Source: Amycolatopsis sp. GM8
Lineage (GTDB): Bacteria; Actinomycetota; Actinomycetes; Mycobacteriales; Pseudonocardiaceae
Direction of reading: 5' to 3'
Length of the DNA: 64,000 nucleotides
NCBI RefSeq assembly: GCF_021653975.1
Contig: NZ_JAJKFK010000004.1
Span: 680,936-744,935, forward strand
Within the stretch, counting starts at the first letter, position 1, and each line of letters opens with the position of its first letter. Below are positions 29,250 to 38,034 of the stretch, piece after piece. The position numbers and the translations under genes were made by a program. The notes under the pieces are model-generated. The model saw nothing but the letters and a program-made list of their open reading frames with translations. It did no database searches and was not told the origin of the DNA.

Positions 29250-29939
29250 ATGTCATCGCGTATCGCGTGGGCCGAGGGTGCCGGGCGGGACGACGGCAGG
29301 CCGAAGCTGCACGCCGTCACGCCACGCCGCCCCGCCGTCCGGGTCGTGGTGCTCGCGGCCGACCGTTTCGTCCGCACCGGCATCCTGACCGAGCTGCGGG
29401 ACAAACCGGGCGTGCAGCTGCTCTCCTCGCGTGAGGACGCCGAACCCGAAGTCGTGGTCGCGGTCGCCGAGCCGGGTCCCGAGCTGGTGGAGCTGCTCAC
29501 GCCCGTGCCGAGAGCGAAGCTGGTGCTGGTGGCCGACGAGGCACGCCCCGCCGAGCTGTGGACCGCCGTCGAGCACGGGCTCGCTGTCCTGGTACCCCGC
29601 GCCGAGGCCACCACCGCGCGCCTGCTGCAGGCGATCACGGACGCGCACGCCGGCCGCGGCGACCTGCCGCCCGACCAGCTCGGGCCGCTGCTGCAGGGAC
29701 TGTCCCGGCTGCACCACGACGTGCTGGCGCCGCGCGACCTGACGCTGAGCGGGCTGTCGCGGCGGGAGGCCGACGTGCTGCGGCTGCTGGCCGAAGGCAT
29801 GGACACCGCCGAGATCGCCGCGGAGATGACCTACTCCGAGCGCACGGTGAAGAACATCCTGCACAACCTGCTGTCCCGCCTCGGCCTGCGCAACCGCACC
29901 CACGCGGTCGCGTACGCCCTGCGCGAAGGCATGATCTGA
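29250..29939 (+). CDS. Atypical LuxR-family regulator with degenerate receiver-like domain
   Basis: 229 residues. The C-terminal LuxR HTH is clear (LSRREADVLRLLAEGMDTAE, then SERTVKNILHNLLSRLGLRNR). The first ~130 residues have the alternating pattern of a receiver (VRVVVLAADRFVRTGILTEL), but no phospho-acceptor Asp at the expected strand end (PEVVVAVAEPG) and no acidic pair, so phosphorylation is unlikely. The ATG at 29250 gives a 91-nt gap to the divergent STAND regulator; a longer frame to 29139 would overlap that gene's start. A rho-independent terminator follows. It may regulate the neighbouring glucanase. Confidence 0.83.
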   Translation: MSSRIAWAEGAGRDDGRPKLHAVTPRRPAVRVVVLAADRFVRTGILTELRDKPGVQLLSSREDAEPEVVVAVAEPGPELVELLTPVPRAKLVLVADEARPAELWTAVEHGLAVLVPRAEATTARLLQAITDAHAGRGDLPPDQLGPLLQGLSRLHHDVLAPRDLTLSGLSRREADVLRLLAEGMDTAEIAAEMTYSERTVKNILHNLLSRLGLRNRTHAVAYALREGMI

Positions 29940-29950
29940 CCATCCCCGGC

Positions 29951-29992
29951 GTGGGGCTCGCCAGGTACGGGCGAGTCCCACGTTTTCCTTTT
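29951..29992 (+). terminator. Intrinsic terminator of the LuxR-family gene
   Basis: GTGGGGCTCGCC (29951-29962) pairs with GGCGAGTCCCAC (29970-29981) through 12 bp with one wobble and a 7-nt loop. The T-rich tail GTTTTCCTTTT follows. It lies 12 nt after the stop. Confidence 0.8.
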
Positions 29993-30000
29993 CCGTCATG

Positions 30001-30033
30001 TTGTCTGGACCTTTGTTGGAAAGGTCCAGACAA
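30001..30033. promoter_or_regulatory. Perfect 14-bp inverted repeat upstream of the glucanase gene (candidate operator)
   Basis: TTGTCTGGACCTTT (30001-30014) and its exact complement (30020-30033) flank GTTGG. Each arm holds GTCTGGACC, close to the core of DasR/GntR-type sites (TGGTCTAGACCA). AT-rich arms and the lack of a T-tract make a terminator less likely. It lies 75 nt upstream of the GTG of the GH64 gene, where a repressor could act. Confidence 0.55.
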
Positions 30034-30107
30034 CCGACGATAGTTGGTTGACGGTCGCGGCGCGGGCTCCCTAACGTCGGAATCCTCCTACCGAAGGGGG
30101 CTTCCCG

Positions 30108-31268
30108 GTGTTCTCCCGCCGTACCTTCCTGGGCCTGTCCGCCGCCGCACTCACCGCGCCCGCCTGGCCGGGCTTCGCGACCGCCGCCGCCACCCCGGCC
30201 ACGTTCACCCTGAACCTGGCCAACAACTCCGGCTCCGGCACCGTCTACGCGTACGTCACGGGCACCACGCCCGACAACCGGCTGGTGCTCATCGCCGCCG
30301 ACGGCACGCCGTACTACCCGCCCTCGCCCTCGGCCACGCTGACCCCGCTGCCGGTCGACTGCGCGATCAACGTCGGCTCGGGCCGCCAGGTCAGCGTGCC
30401 GAAGATGGCGGGCGCGCGGATCTATCTCGTCACCGGCTCGAAGCTGGACTTCTTCCTCAACCCCGGCCCCGCACTCGTGCATCCCAGTTTCCTCAACACC
30501 GCCGACCCGAACTTCGGCCGGACCTGGTCGTTCGCGGAGTTCACGTTCAACGACGCGCAGCTGTTCGCGAACATCAGCTACGTCGACTTCGTCGGGCTGC
30601 CGCTGAGCATCGCGCTGTCGACCACCTCCTCGGGCAGCCAGTCGGTGCAGGGCCTCCCGTCGGGCTCCGCGGCCGCGGTCGCGAGCGAGCTGTCCGGGCA
30701 GGGCTCGAACTGGGGCCAACTGGTCCAGACCGATTCGGGCGGACGTGTGCTGCGCGTGCTTTCCGCGCAGCACAAGGCGGACCAGTTCGCCGGCTACCTC
30801 GAGGGCTACATCGACCAGGTGTGGCAGAAGTACGCGTCGCAGCCGCTGACCGTCGACTCGCAGAACCCCGGGGTGGGCGTGTTCACCGGCACGGTCTCGG
30901 GTAACACGCTCACGTTCAACAACGGCGAGAGCTTCAGCAAGCCCGTCACCGCCGACGTGTGGAGCTGCAACAGCGGGCCGTTCACGAACGCGGGGAGCCC
31001 GGCCCGGCTGGCGATCATCCCGCGGCTGGCCGCCGCGCTGAACCGGACCACGTTGCTGGCCAACGCGAACCAGCCCACCGGCGAGGACCCGGCGCAGTTC
31101 TACCGCAACGCCCAGACCAACCACTACGCCCGGATCGTGCACAGCAAGCTGCCGGACAACCGCGGTTACGCCTTCCCGTACGACGACGTCACCCCCGGCC
31201 CGGACTTCAGCGGCTCGGTGTTCGCGGGCGACCCGGACGTGCTCACCGTGACGGCCCACGCGATGTGA
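30108..31268 (+). CDS. GH64 family endo-beta-1,3-glucanase, Tat-exported
   Basis: 386 residues. The N-terminus FSRRTFLGLSAAALTAPAW is a twin-arginine signal, so the enzyme is folded before export. The mature part is the glycoside hydrolase family 64 / thaumatin-like glucanase fold, with FTLNLANNSGSGTVYAYVTG at its start. Family segments include SYVDFVGLPLSIAL, GYLEGYIDQVWQKYA, and FTNAGSPARLAIIPRLAAALNR. These enzymes cut beta-1,3-glucan and release pentasaccharides, often from fungal walls. The GTG at 30108 follows GAAGGGGG. The promoter region carries a 14-bp inverted repeat. No separate carbohydrate-binding module is seen. Confidence 0.87.
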   Translation: MFSRRTFLGLSAAALTAPAWPGFATAAATPATFTLNLANNSGSGTVYAYVTGTTPDNRLVLIAADGTPYYPPSPSATLTPLPVDCAINVGSGRQVSVPKMAGARIYLVTGSKLDFFLNPGPALVHPSFLNTADPNFGRTWSFAEFTFNDAQLFANISYVDFVGLPLSIALSTTSSGSQSVQGLPSGSAAAVASELSGQGSNWGQLVQTDSGGRVLRVLSAQHKADQFAGYLEGYIDQVWQKYASQPLTVDSQNPGVGVFTGTVSGNTLTFNNGESFSKPVTADVWSCNSGPFTNAGSPARLAIIPRLAAALNRTTLLANANQPTGEDPAQFYRNAQTNHYARIVHSKLPDNRGYAFPYDDVTPGPDFSGSVFAGDPDVLTVTAHAM

Positions 31269-31283
31269 TCCACACTGGCCGGT

Positions 31284-31979
31284 ATGACCGAGATACGGGT
31301 ACTGACCTTCGACATCTTCGGCACGACCGTCGACTGGTACACCGGGGTGGCCCGGCAGGCGGCCGAGATCCTGGGCGACCGGCTCGACGCGGGCACCTTC
31401 GCCAGAGAGTGGCGTGACCGCTACCTCCCGTCGATGACGCGCGTCATCAGCGGCGAGCGGGACTGGGTGTACCTCGACACGCTGCACCGCGAGTCGCTCG
31501 ACGATCTGTTGCGGCAGCACGGAATCGACCTCGACGAGGCGAGCCGGCGGCAGCTGGTGCACGCGTGGCACCGGCTGCCGGCATGGGACGACGTCGTCGA
31601 GGGCCTGACGCGGCTGCGGGAGAACTACACCATCGCCGCGTTGTCGAACGGCGGGTTCGCGCTGATGACCGCCCTGATCAAGGCCGCGAACCTGCCGTTC
31701 GACTGCGTGCTGTCGGCCGAACTGGCCCGCACCTACAAACCCGACGCGCGCGTCTACCACACCGCGGCGAGCCTGCTCGACGTCCGGCCGGACGAGGTGC
31801 TGATGGTCGCCGCGCACAAGTGGGACCTGGTGGGCGCGGCCACGGCGGGCCTGCGCACGGCGTTCGTCGAACGGCCACTGGAGAAGGGCCCGGACGGCAC
31901 TGCCGACCGGGCCGCCGACGTCGAAGCTGATTTTCATGTCACGGACTTCCAGGATCTCGCCGAGAGACTCGCTGTATAG
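31284..31979 (+). CDS. Haloacid dehalogenase type II family hydrolase
   Basis: 231 residues of the HAD superfamily. The nucleophile motif is VLTFDIFGTTVDWYTG (usual type II form FDxxGTLxDW, with Thr for Leu). Motif II Ser/Asn is in AALSNGG, motif III Lys in YKPDARVYHTAA, and motif IV in VLMVAAHKWDLVGA, which lacks the paired aspartates, as in L-2-haloacid dehalogenases. It hydrolyses C-halogen bonds or, in related members, phosphates; the substrate is unknown. The gene starts 16 nt after the glucanase and its stop is 5 nt from the convergent amidohydrolase gene. Confidence 0.87.
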   Translation: MTEIRVLTFDIFGTTVDWYTGVARQAAEILGDRLDAGTFAREWRDRYLPSMTRVISGERDWVYLDTLHRESLDDLLRQHGIDLDEASRRQLVHAWHRLPAWDDVVEGLTRLRENYTIAALSNGGFALMTALIKAANLPFDCVLSAELARTYKPDARVYHTAASLLDVRPDEVLMVAAHKWDLVGAATAGLRTAFVERPLEKGPDGTADRAADVEADFHVTDFQDLAERLAV

Positions 31980-31983
31980 GTCG

Positions 31984-33162
31984 TTATACGACTGTCCCGG
32001 CCTGGATGACCGTGCGCTCGCCGGACCACAGCAGCGCCGGGTCCGCGAACGGGTCGCCGTCGAGGAGCAGGAAGTCCGCCACGCACCCGACGGCGACCCG
32101 GCCGAGATCCGGGCGCCGCACCAGGTCCGCGTTGACCGACGTCGCCGACTGGAGAGTCCGAAGTAGACCCTCCACTTCGGACTGCAGCCGCAGGCCGGCG
32201 AGCTGCTCGTCTTCGAGCACGCCCATCAGGTCCGTGCCGAAGCCGATCCGCACCCCGACCGCCCGCGCCAGTTCGACCGCCTCGCGCCCGGATGCCAGCA
32301 CCTCGCGGTTCTTCTCCTGTGACACGGCCGCCATGCCGAGCGGGGCGCCGCGGCGGTCCATGGCGTCGTAGGCGGCGAGCGTCGGCACCAGGAACGCATC
32401 GTGCGCGGCCATCAGCTCGGCGGTCTCGGCGTCGATCAGGTTGCCGTGCTCGACCGAGCGCACCCCGTTCTCGACCGCGTGCCGGACGGCCTCCGGCGAG
32501 TACGCGTGCGCGGCCACGTAACTGCCGCGGCGCGCCGCTTCGTCCGTCACCGCGCGGATTTCCTCCGGCGAGTACTGCGGGACCCGGATCGGGTCGGTCA
32601 GCGACACCACCCCGCCCGAGGCCATGATCTTGATCGCGTGCGCGCCACGGCGGAACCGGTCGCGCACCGCCTGCCGCAGCGCGTCCACCCCGTCCACGAC
32701 TTCGTTCAGGAACTCGTGGCAGCCGCAGAAATCGCTGTCCGTGCCGCGGGGGTCGCCGTGCCCGCCGGTCTGGCTGAGCGCGGGCCCGGTGTAGAGATAC
32801 CGCGGCCCGGCGATGAGTCCCTCGCCCAGCGCGCGGGTGATACCGGGGTCGCCGCCCGCCACATCCCGCACCGTCGTGAACCCGCGCCGCAGCGCGTTTT
32901 CCAGCCGCCGCGCGCCCGCGTAGGCCAGGTAGCTCGCGGATCCGGACTCGATCGCGACGAGGTCCAGCGCGATGCCGTACGCGTGGAAATGCGCGTCGAT
33001 CAGGCCTGGCAGCACGGTCTTGCCGCGGGCGTCGAGGACGCGGTCCGCGGTGAACGTACCGCCGATCTGCACGATCCTGCCGTCCTCGACATGCACCGGC
33101 TCCTCGACGAGTTCCGCGGAGACACCGTCGAACACCGTTCCGTTGACGATCGAAAGGCTCAT
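31984..33162 (-). CDS. Metal-dependent amidohydrolase family protein
   Basis: 392 residues. The HxH metal motif is at His58/His60 (GLIDAHFHAYG). A probable carboxylated Lys is in AHAIKIMASGG, metal His in YVAAHAYSPEAV and SVEHGNLID, and the late Asp in IGFGTDLMG. This is the Sgx/prolidase-like imidazolonepropionase-type branch, whose members cut cyclic amides or N-acyl/Xaa-Pro bonds. It is the last gene of a three-gene leftward operon and overlaps the HyuB gene by 4 nt. It therefore probably processes the product of the hydantoinase/oxoprolinase pair, for instance by hydrolysing an N-carbamoyl or amide intermediate. Confidence 0.86.
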   Translation of the reverse strand: MSLSIVNGTVFDGVSAELVEEPVHVEDGRIVQIGGTFTADRVLDARGKTVLPGLIDAHFHAYGIALDLVAIESGSASYLAYAGARRLENALRRGFTTVRDVAGGDPGITRALGEGLIAGPRYLYTGPALSQTGGHGDPRGTDSDFCGCHEFLNEVVDGVDALRQAVRDRFRRGAHAIKIMASGGVVSLTDPIRVPQYSPEEIRAVTDEAARRGSYVAAHAYSPEAVRHAVENGVRSVEHGNLIDAETAELMAAHDAFLVPTLAAYDAMDRRGAPLGMAAVSQEKNREVLASGREAVELARAVGVRIGFGTDLMGVLEDEQLAGLRLQSEVEGLLRTLQSATSVNADLVRRPDLGRVAVGCVADFLLLDGDPFADPALLWSGERTVIQAGTVV

Positions 33163-34871
33163 GCCGCACTCCTCAGCCGCTCGGTTTCCTTGCTGTCCAC
33201 AGCGAACGTGACCGGGTCGACGGCCACGCCGTACTCGCGCGCCGCGGCCTCGGCGGAAACGAAACCGTTGCGCACATCGCGCGCGACGCGCTCGGGTTCC
33301 CGTGAGAACGGGTCGCCGTACCCGCCGCCGCCCCCGGTGTCGTTGACCAGCACCTCGCCGGTATCGAGATGGTTGTAGCTACCGCCCTGCACGACCTCGT
33401 GCCCGGTGCCGGGGTTGAGCACGATCCGATTGTTCTCCCCCGGCCGCCCGCCGCCGATGGCCCACGGCTTGGTTTTCGTCTTGTACACCAGGCAGATTCC
33501 CGTCGAGGGCGCGGTGAACCGGTACACCCGGCTCACCCCGACGCCGCCGCGGTGCCGGCCCGCGCCGCCGGTGTCGGGCCGGTAGCCATAGGACTCGATG
33601 AACATCGGCGACTTGGTTTCCAGCACCTCCACCGGGTTGTTGCGGCACCCCGGTTCGGACAGGTGCATGATCCCGTCGGCGCCGTCGCCGCCCGCGTGCC
33701 CGCCGAACCCGACGGCCTCGTTCGTCGCCTCGAGCCAGGACTCGCCGGTGCGCGGGTTGACGCCGAGGCCCATCATCGAACACACGTCGCCGCCCGAACA
33801 GGCCGGCACCCGGTCCGGCATGCCCTGGGAAAGCGCTTTCAGCACCACTTCGCCGGCGAGCAGCCCGGTCCACAGCGTGAACGTCGGCATCGGCGGCACG
33901 GCGTGCATCACCGAACCCGGTTCGGTCACCACCCGCAGCGGCCGGAAGTTCCCCGCCACCACCGACGAATCCGGCGTCGTGAGCGCCTTGAACACGAGGC
34001 TGCACAACGCTTCGGTCTGGCCGAGCGGGAGGTTGATCGGGCCGCGCACGCCATGCTCGCTGCCGCTCCAGTCGATCACCATTTCCGCGTCGGTGACGGT
34101 AACCGTGGCGCGCAGCTTGATCATCCGGTCCAGATCGACGCCGTCGGAGTCGACGAAGTCCTCGGCGCTCCAGGTGCCCTTCGGCAGCTTCGCGAGCGCG
34201 AGCCGGGCGAGCCGCTCGCCGTGGTCGTTGATCGCGTCCATCGCGGCGACGAGCGTGTCCGCGCCGTACTTCGCGGCGATCTCCTGGGTGCGCCGGACCC
34301 CGGTGACACAGGCGGAGACCTGCGCCTGCAGGTCGCCGATCGTGCGCTCCGGCAGCCGGCTGTTGAACCGGATGAGGTTGAAGACGTCGTCGTCCTGCAC
34401 GCCTTCGCGGTAGAGCCGGATCGCCGGGAAGAACAGCCCTTCCTGGTGCATGTCGGTCGAATCGAGGACGTAACCCGGGTCCTTCTGCTTGAGGTCGAGC
34501 ACGTGGATGCGGCACGAGGCGAACCCGATCAGCCTGCCCCCGGCGTGCACCGGCGCGAACACGAGCGGGTCGAGGGTGTGCGCCGAGGACCAGTACGGGT
34601 AGTTCAGCACGAACACGTCCCCTGGCCGCATCGCTTCCACGCCAAGGAACTTCACGGCCTCCTTGATGCCGTGATCGTTGCCGCGGGTGAAGATCGCGAT
34701 GCCCGGCGCGTCGGCGACCACGTCCCCGCTCGCGTCGTGGATGCCGATGCCGTAGTCGTGGATCTCGTAGACGACGGTGTTGTACGCGGTGCGGCACAGG
34801 TTTCGCGCCATTTCCTCGGCCGAGGCCAGGAGGCCGTGCCGGATGATTTCGGTGGTGATGGAGTCGTTCAT
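33159..34871 (-). CDS. hyuB: Hydantoinase B/oxoprolinase family subunit (first copy)
   Basis: 570 residues of the HyuB family, the beta subunit of ATP-dependent N-methylhydantoinase / 5-oxoprolinase / acetone-carboxylase-like enzymes. Typical segments are the N-terminal EIIRHGLLASAEEMARNL, IGIHDASGDVVADAPG, RPGDVFVLNYPYWSSAHTLD, and the C-terminal RHRGGVGVSRVYRF and TGGGGGYGDPFSREPE. It works as a complex with HyuA, whose gene overlaps by 4 nt upstream. Compared with the second copy (48657-50336) the sequence is well diverged, so the two pairs should have different substrates. Confidence 0.92.
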   Translation of the reverse strand: MNDSITTEIIRHGLLASAEEMARNLCRTAYNTVVYEIHDYGIGIHDASGDVVADAPGIAIFTRGNDHGIKEAVKFLGVEAMRPGDVFVLNYPYWSSAHTLDPLVFAPVHAGGRLIGFASCRIHVLDLKQKDPGYVLDSTDMHQEGLFFPAIRLYREGVQDDDVFNLIRFNSRLPERTIGDLQAQVSACVTGVRRTQEIAAKYGADTLVAAMDAINDHGERLARLALAKLPKGTWSAEDFVDSDGVDLDRMIKLRATVTVTDAEMVIDWSGSEHGVRGPINLPLGQTEALCSLVFKALTTPDSSVVAGNFRPLRVVTEPGSVMHAVPPMPTFTLWTGLLAGEVVLKALSQGMPDRVPACSGGDVCSMMGLGVNPRTGESWLEATNEAVGFGGHAGGDGADGIMHLSEPGCRNNPVEVLETKSPMFIESYGYRPDTGGAGRHRGGVGVSRVYRFTAPSTGICLVYKTKTKPWAIGGGRPGENNRIVLNPGTGHEVVQGGSYNHLDTGEVLVNDTGGGGGYGDPFSREPERVARDVRNGFVSAEAAAREYGVAVDPVTFAVDSKETERLRSAA

Positions 34872-36865
34872 CGCTCCCCTACGGTGATCACGAGTTCGCC
34901 ATAGGGGCCGACCCGCAGGTGGTCCCCGGCGTGGACGACGGTGGTCGCGGTGTGCTCGGCGATGACGGCCGGCCCGTCGAGCTCGTCCCCGGCGAGCAGG
35001 TTTTCCCTGGTGTACAACGAATACTCGGTGCCGGACACCTCCCGCGCCCCGTCCGACTCCGGACCGCCGGACTCGCGGGAGGGCAGCAGTGGCAGCCGCG
35101 GCTTGTCCACCGCGCCGGTCGCGCGCAGGCGCAACGTGGTGACCTCGACGGGATCGGTCATCGTGTGCCCGTATTGCCGTTCGTGCAGCCGCGCGAAGGA
35201 GTCCTCCACGCCTGCCAGATCCTCGAACGCGACGGTCACCGAGTGCTCCTGCCCGGCGTACCGGACGTCGAGGCTGCGGCTCATCGACGCCGGGAAGCCT
35301 TCCGCGGCAAGGGTTTCCGCCGCCTCGCGGGCCATCTCGGCGTAGGCCGCCTCGACCTCGGCGGCGTCCAGGTCGGCGAGCGGCGCGACGACGGTGCGCG
35401 CGAAGTCGTGCTGCACGTCGGCCATCAGCATGCCGAACGCGGAGAACGCGCCCTGCCCCGGCGGCACCAGCACGGTCGGGATGCCCAGCTCGGCCGCGAC
35501 GTCCACGGCCACCAGCCCGCCCCCGCCGCCGAACGACAGCAGCGCGAAGTCCTTCGGGTCGCGGCCGACCTCGACGGTGATCGCCCGGACGGCGCCCATG
35601 ATCTTGGTCGTGGAGATCCGCACGATGCCGCGGGCCAGCGCGGGCACGGTCATCCCGAGCCGTTGCGCGACGGGTGAAAGCGCTTTCTCCGCGAGCACCC
35701 GGTCCAGCACGAGCTTCCCGCCGAGCGGAACCTCGGTGCCGAGATAGCCGATCGCGAGCACGGCGTCGGTGAACGTGGGCACCGTCCCGCCGCGGCCGTA
35801 CGACGCCGGTCCCGGCTCGGCGCCCGCGCTGCGCGGGCCGACCTGCAGCGCGCCCGCCTCGTCGAGATACGCGATCGACCCGCCGCCCGCGCCGATCGTA
35901 TGGATGTAGAGCGACGGCGTGTTGATCGGCAGCCCTTCGAACTCCGCGCCCTGGTGCAGCACCGGTTCGCCGTCGAGGATCAGCGACGCGTCGAGGCTCG
36001 TGCCGCCCATGTCGATGGTGATCAGGTTGGGCTCGCCGACCAGCTCCGCGAACGCGGCCGCGCCGATCACCCCGCCCGCCGGGCCGGACAGGATGAGGCT
36101 CACCGGCTGTTCGCGCGCGGTGCCGACGGTCATCGCGCCGCCGCCGGAGCGGGTCATCAGGAAGCGTCCGCCGAACCCGCGGCGGGCCAGCTCGCCTTCG
36201 AGATCTTCCAGGTACCGGCGGACGATCGGCTTCACGTACGCGTCGAGCACGGCGGTGCTGGTGCGCTCGTACTCGCGGTACTCACGGGAAAGCTCGTGCG
36301 ACAACGTCACCGCGACGCCAGGCGCGACCTCCGCGAGCACGTCCCGCATCGCGAGTTCGTGCGCGGGATTCGCGTAGGCGTGCAGGAAAGCGACCGCCAC
36401 CGAGTCGTAGCCGCGCGAAGCGATCACCTCGGCGACCCGGCGGGCATCGTCCACATCGAACGGTGTGTGCACGCTCCCGTCGAACCGGCTGCGCTCGGTC
36501 ACTTCGAACGTGTCGAAGCGTTCCAGCAGCGGTTCCGGCGGGCGGTAGGTGATGTCGTAGTTGGTGCGCCGGTCGGTGCGGCCGAGCAGGTACACGTCGC
36601 GGAACCCGCGGGTGCCGATCACCGCGGTCCGCGCGCCGGTCCGCGTGAGCAGCGCGTTGAGGCCCAGCGTCGTGCCGTGCGTGAACATCGCGATCTCGCC
36701 GAATTCCGCGCCGGCGGCGGCGAACGCGTCGAGCACGCCGGTGGTGGGCGAATCAGGCGTGGTCGCGACCTTGCCGAAACGCAGTTCGCCGGTGTCCGGC
36801 AGCAGCTCCACGACGTCGGTGAACGTCCCGCCGACGTCGATCGCCAGCCGGGTGGTGTTTGTCAT
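34868..36865 (-). CDS. hyuA: Hydantoinase A/oxoprolinase family subunit (first copy)
   Basis: 665 residues of the HyuA family with an ASKHA-type ATPase fold. Phosphate-binding motifs are LAIDVGGTFTDVVEL at the N-terminus and LITIDMGGTSLDASL near residue 290. MFTHGTTLGLNALL, VTLSHELSREYREYERTST and GPRSAGAEPGPASYGRGG are family hallmarks. It uses ATP to activate a cyclic amide for opening together with HyuB. The frame is open to 37063, but the ATG at 36865 begins at the conserved strand. It is divergent from the ABC transporter operon; the 152-nt gap holds a TGTGC-N5-GCACA palindrome. Confidence 0.93.
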   Translation of the reverse strand: MTNTTRLAIDVGGTFTDVVELLPDTGELRFGKVATTPDSPTTGVLDAFAAAGAEFGEIAMFTHGTTLGLNALLTRTGARTAVIGTRGFRDVYLLGRTDRRTNYDITYRPPEPLLERFDTFEVTERSRFDGSVHTPFDVDDARRVAEVIASRGYDSVAVAFLHAYANPAHELAMRDVLAEVAPGVAVTLSHELSREYREYERTSTAVLDAYVKPIVRRYLEDLEGELARRGFGGRFLMTRSGGGAMTVGTAREQPVSLILSGPAGGVIGAAAFAELVGEPNLITIDMGGTSLDASLILDGEPVLHQGAEFEGLPINTPSLYIHTIGAGGGSIAYLDEAGALQVGPRSAGAEPGPASYGRGGTVPTFTDAVLAIGYLGTEVPLGGKLVLDRVLAEKALSPVAQRLGMTVPALARGIVRISTTKIMGAVRAITVEVGRDPKDFALLSFGGGGGLVAVDVAAELGIPTVLVPPGQGAFSAFGMLMADVQHDFARTVVAPLADLDAAEVEAAYAEMAREAAETLAAEGFPASMSRSLDVRYAGQEHSVTVAFEDLAGVEDSFARLHERQYGHTMTDPVEVTTLRLRATGAVDKPRLPLLPSRESGGPESDGAREVSGTEYSLYTRENLLAGDELDGPAVIAEHTATTVVHAGDHLRVGPYGELVITVGER

Positions 36866-36933
36866 GCGGCGCAGTATCAAAGTTTCGCCGAGAGCACGAC
36901 TGGATGACGGAGCACAGCGCGGCCCGCCCGCGT

Positions 36934-36948
36934 TGTGCTGCGCGCACA
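36934..36948. promoter_or_regulatory. TGTGC-N5-GCACA palindrome, candidate PucR operator
   Basis: TGTGCTGCGCGCACA lies in the divergent promoter between hyuA (start 36865) and the transporter operon (start 37018). Thirteen of 15 bases recur upstream of the second hyuA copy (TGTGCTGCCCGCACC, 52438-52452). The PucR-type regulator encoded in this locus is the obvious candidate to bind both. Confidence 0.45.
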
Positions 36949-37017
36949 TCGGCGCGATCTGCACCACAGTCAGCATTCCCCCACCTCGACCACTGGAGAA
37001 AGGCGGAGGCGGGCCTG

Positions 37018-38031
37018 ATGAAAACCTCGCTTCGACTCGTGGCACTCGCGGGCGCGGCGGCACTGACGGTGTCGCTGGCCGCGTGCAGCCGGCCCAGCAC
37101 CGAAGCCGCGACCACCACGTCGGCGGCCCCGGCGGACAAGACCCTTTCCATCGGCTTCTTCGGCTTCGCGAAGGCCAACTCCTTCGCGCAGGCGACGTGG
37201 GCCGGTGTCCAGGAGTACGCGGCGGCGCACAACGCGAACGCCACCTTCCTCGACTCGAACTTCGACGGCCCCACGCAGGTCAACCAGCTGCAGGACGCCG
37301 TCACGTCCAAGCGCTACGACATCGTCATCGTGCAGGCCAACGACGGCACCGCGATCGTGAACGCGGTCAAGCAGGCGGTGGCCGCCGGGATCACCGTGGT
37401 CATCGAGTTCACCCCCGTCGGCGGTGACTACTCGACCACCAACCCGCAGATCCCCGGCACGGTCAGCATCGTGGACGCGCCCACGCTCAACGGCCAGGGG
37501 CTCGCCACGCTCGGCCTCGGCGCGTGCAAGGAGGCCGGCGCGGCCCCGTGCAAGGTGGCCTACCTGCAGGGTTTCGCGAACTACCCGCTCGACACCGCGC
37601 GCACCAACGCGACCGTGGACGCGCTCAAGGCGGGCGGCGCCGACGTCGTGGCGAGCGTGGTCGGCGGCTACACCCAGGACTCGGGGCGCGCGGCGTTCCA
37701 GAACGTGCTGCAGGCGCACCCCGACGTCAACGTCGTGATCGGCTCCTCGCAGGCGGTCGAGGGCGCGGCCCCGCTGGCCGCCGGGAAGCCCATCAAGTTC
37801 GTCGGCAACGGCGGGTCGACCCAGGCGTTCGACGGCGTGAAGTCCGGTACCTGGTACGGCGTGTACGTCATCCCGGAGAAGACCGACGGCGCGAAGGCCG
37901 CCGAACTCGGCCTGTCCAAGGCACGCGGGCAGCAGGTGCCGGTCTCGACCGACGCCCGCACGCTGACCCCGTACCAGGCACTGGGCACGAAGGGCACCCT
38001 CGCCGGGCAGACCGCGGACTACTCGGACTGA
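37018..38031 (+). CDS. ABC transporter substrate-binding lipoprotein (sugar-type, periplasmic-binding fold 4)
   Basis: 337 residues. A lipoprotein signal (KTSLRLVALAGAAALTVSLAAC, lipobox LAAC) anchors it to the outer face of the membrane. The mature part is a two-lobed binding protein of the ribose/galactose type, with LSIGFFGFAKANSFAQATW, IVIVQANDGTAI, and HPDVNVVIGSSQA. The ATG at 37018 follows GGCGGAGG. It is the first gene of a six-gene rightward operon. The neighbouring hydantoinase-like genes suggest the ligand is a small cyclic amide or nucleoside-like compound, not necessarily a sugar. Confidence 0.9.
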   Translation: MKTSLRLVALAGAAALTVSLAACSRPSTEAATTTSAAPADKTLSIGFFGFAKANSFAQATWAGVQEYAAAHNANATFLDSNFDGPTQVNQLQDAVTSKRYDIVIVQANDGTAIVNAVKQAVAAGITVVIEFTPVGGDYSTTNPQIPGTVSIVDAPTLNGQGLATLGLGACKEAGAAPCKVAYLQGFANYPLDTARTNATVDALKAGGADVVASVVGGYTQDSGRAAFQNVLQAHPDVNVVIGSSQAVEGAAPLAAGKPIKFVGNGGSTQAFDGVKSGTWYGVYVIPEKTDGAKAAELGLSKARGQQVPVSTDARTLTPYQALGTKGTLAGQTADYSD

Positions 38032-38034
38032 TCG

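Noticed and set aside
29253-31937. 894-codon minus-strand frame opposite the LuxR, GH64 and HAD genes
   Set aside because: It is a high-GC shadow frame with arginine/glycine-rich content and no domain, and the three plus-strand genes have clear motifs.
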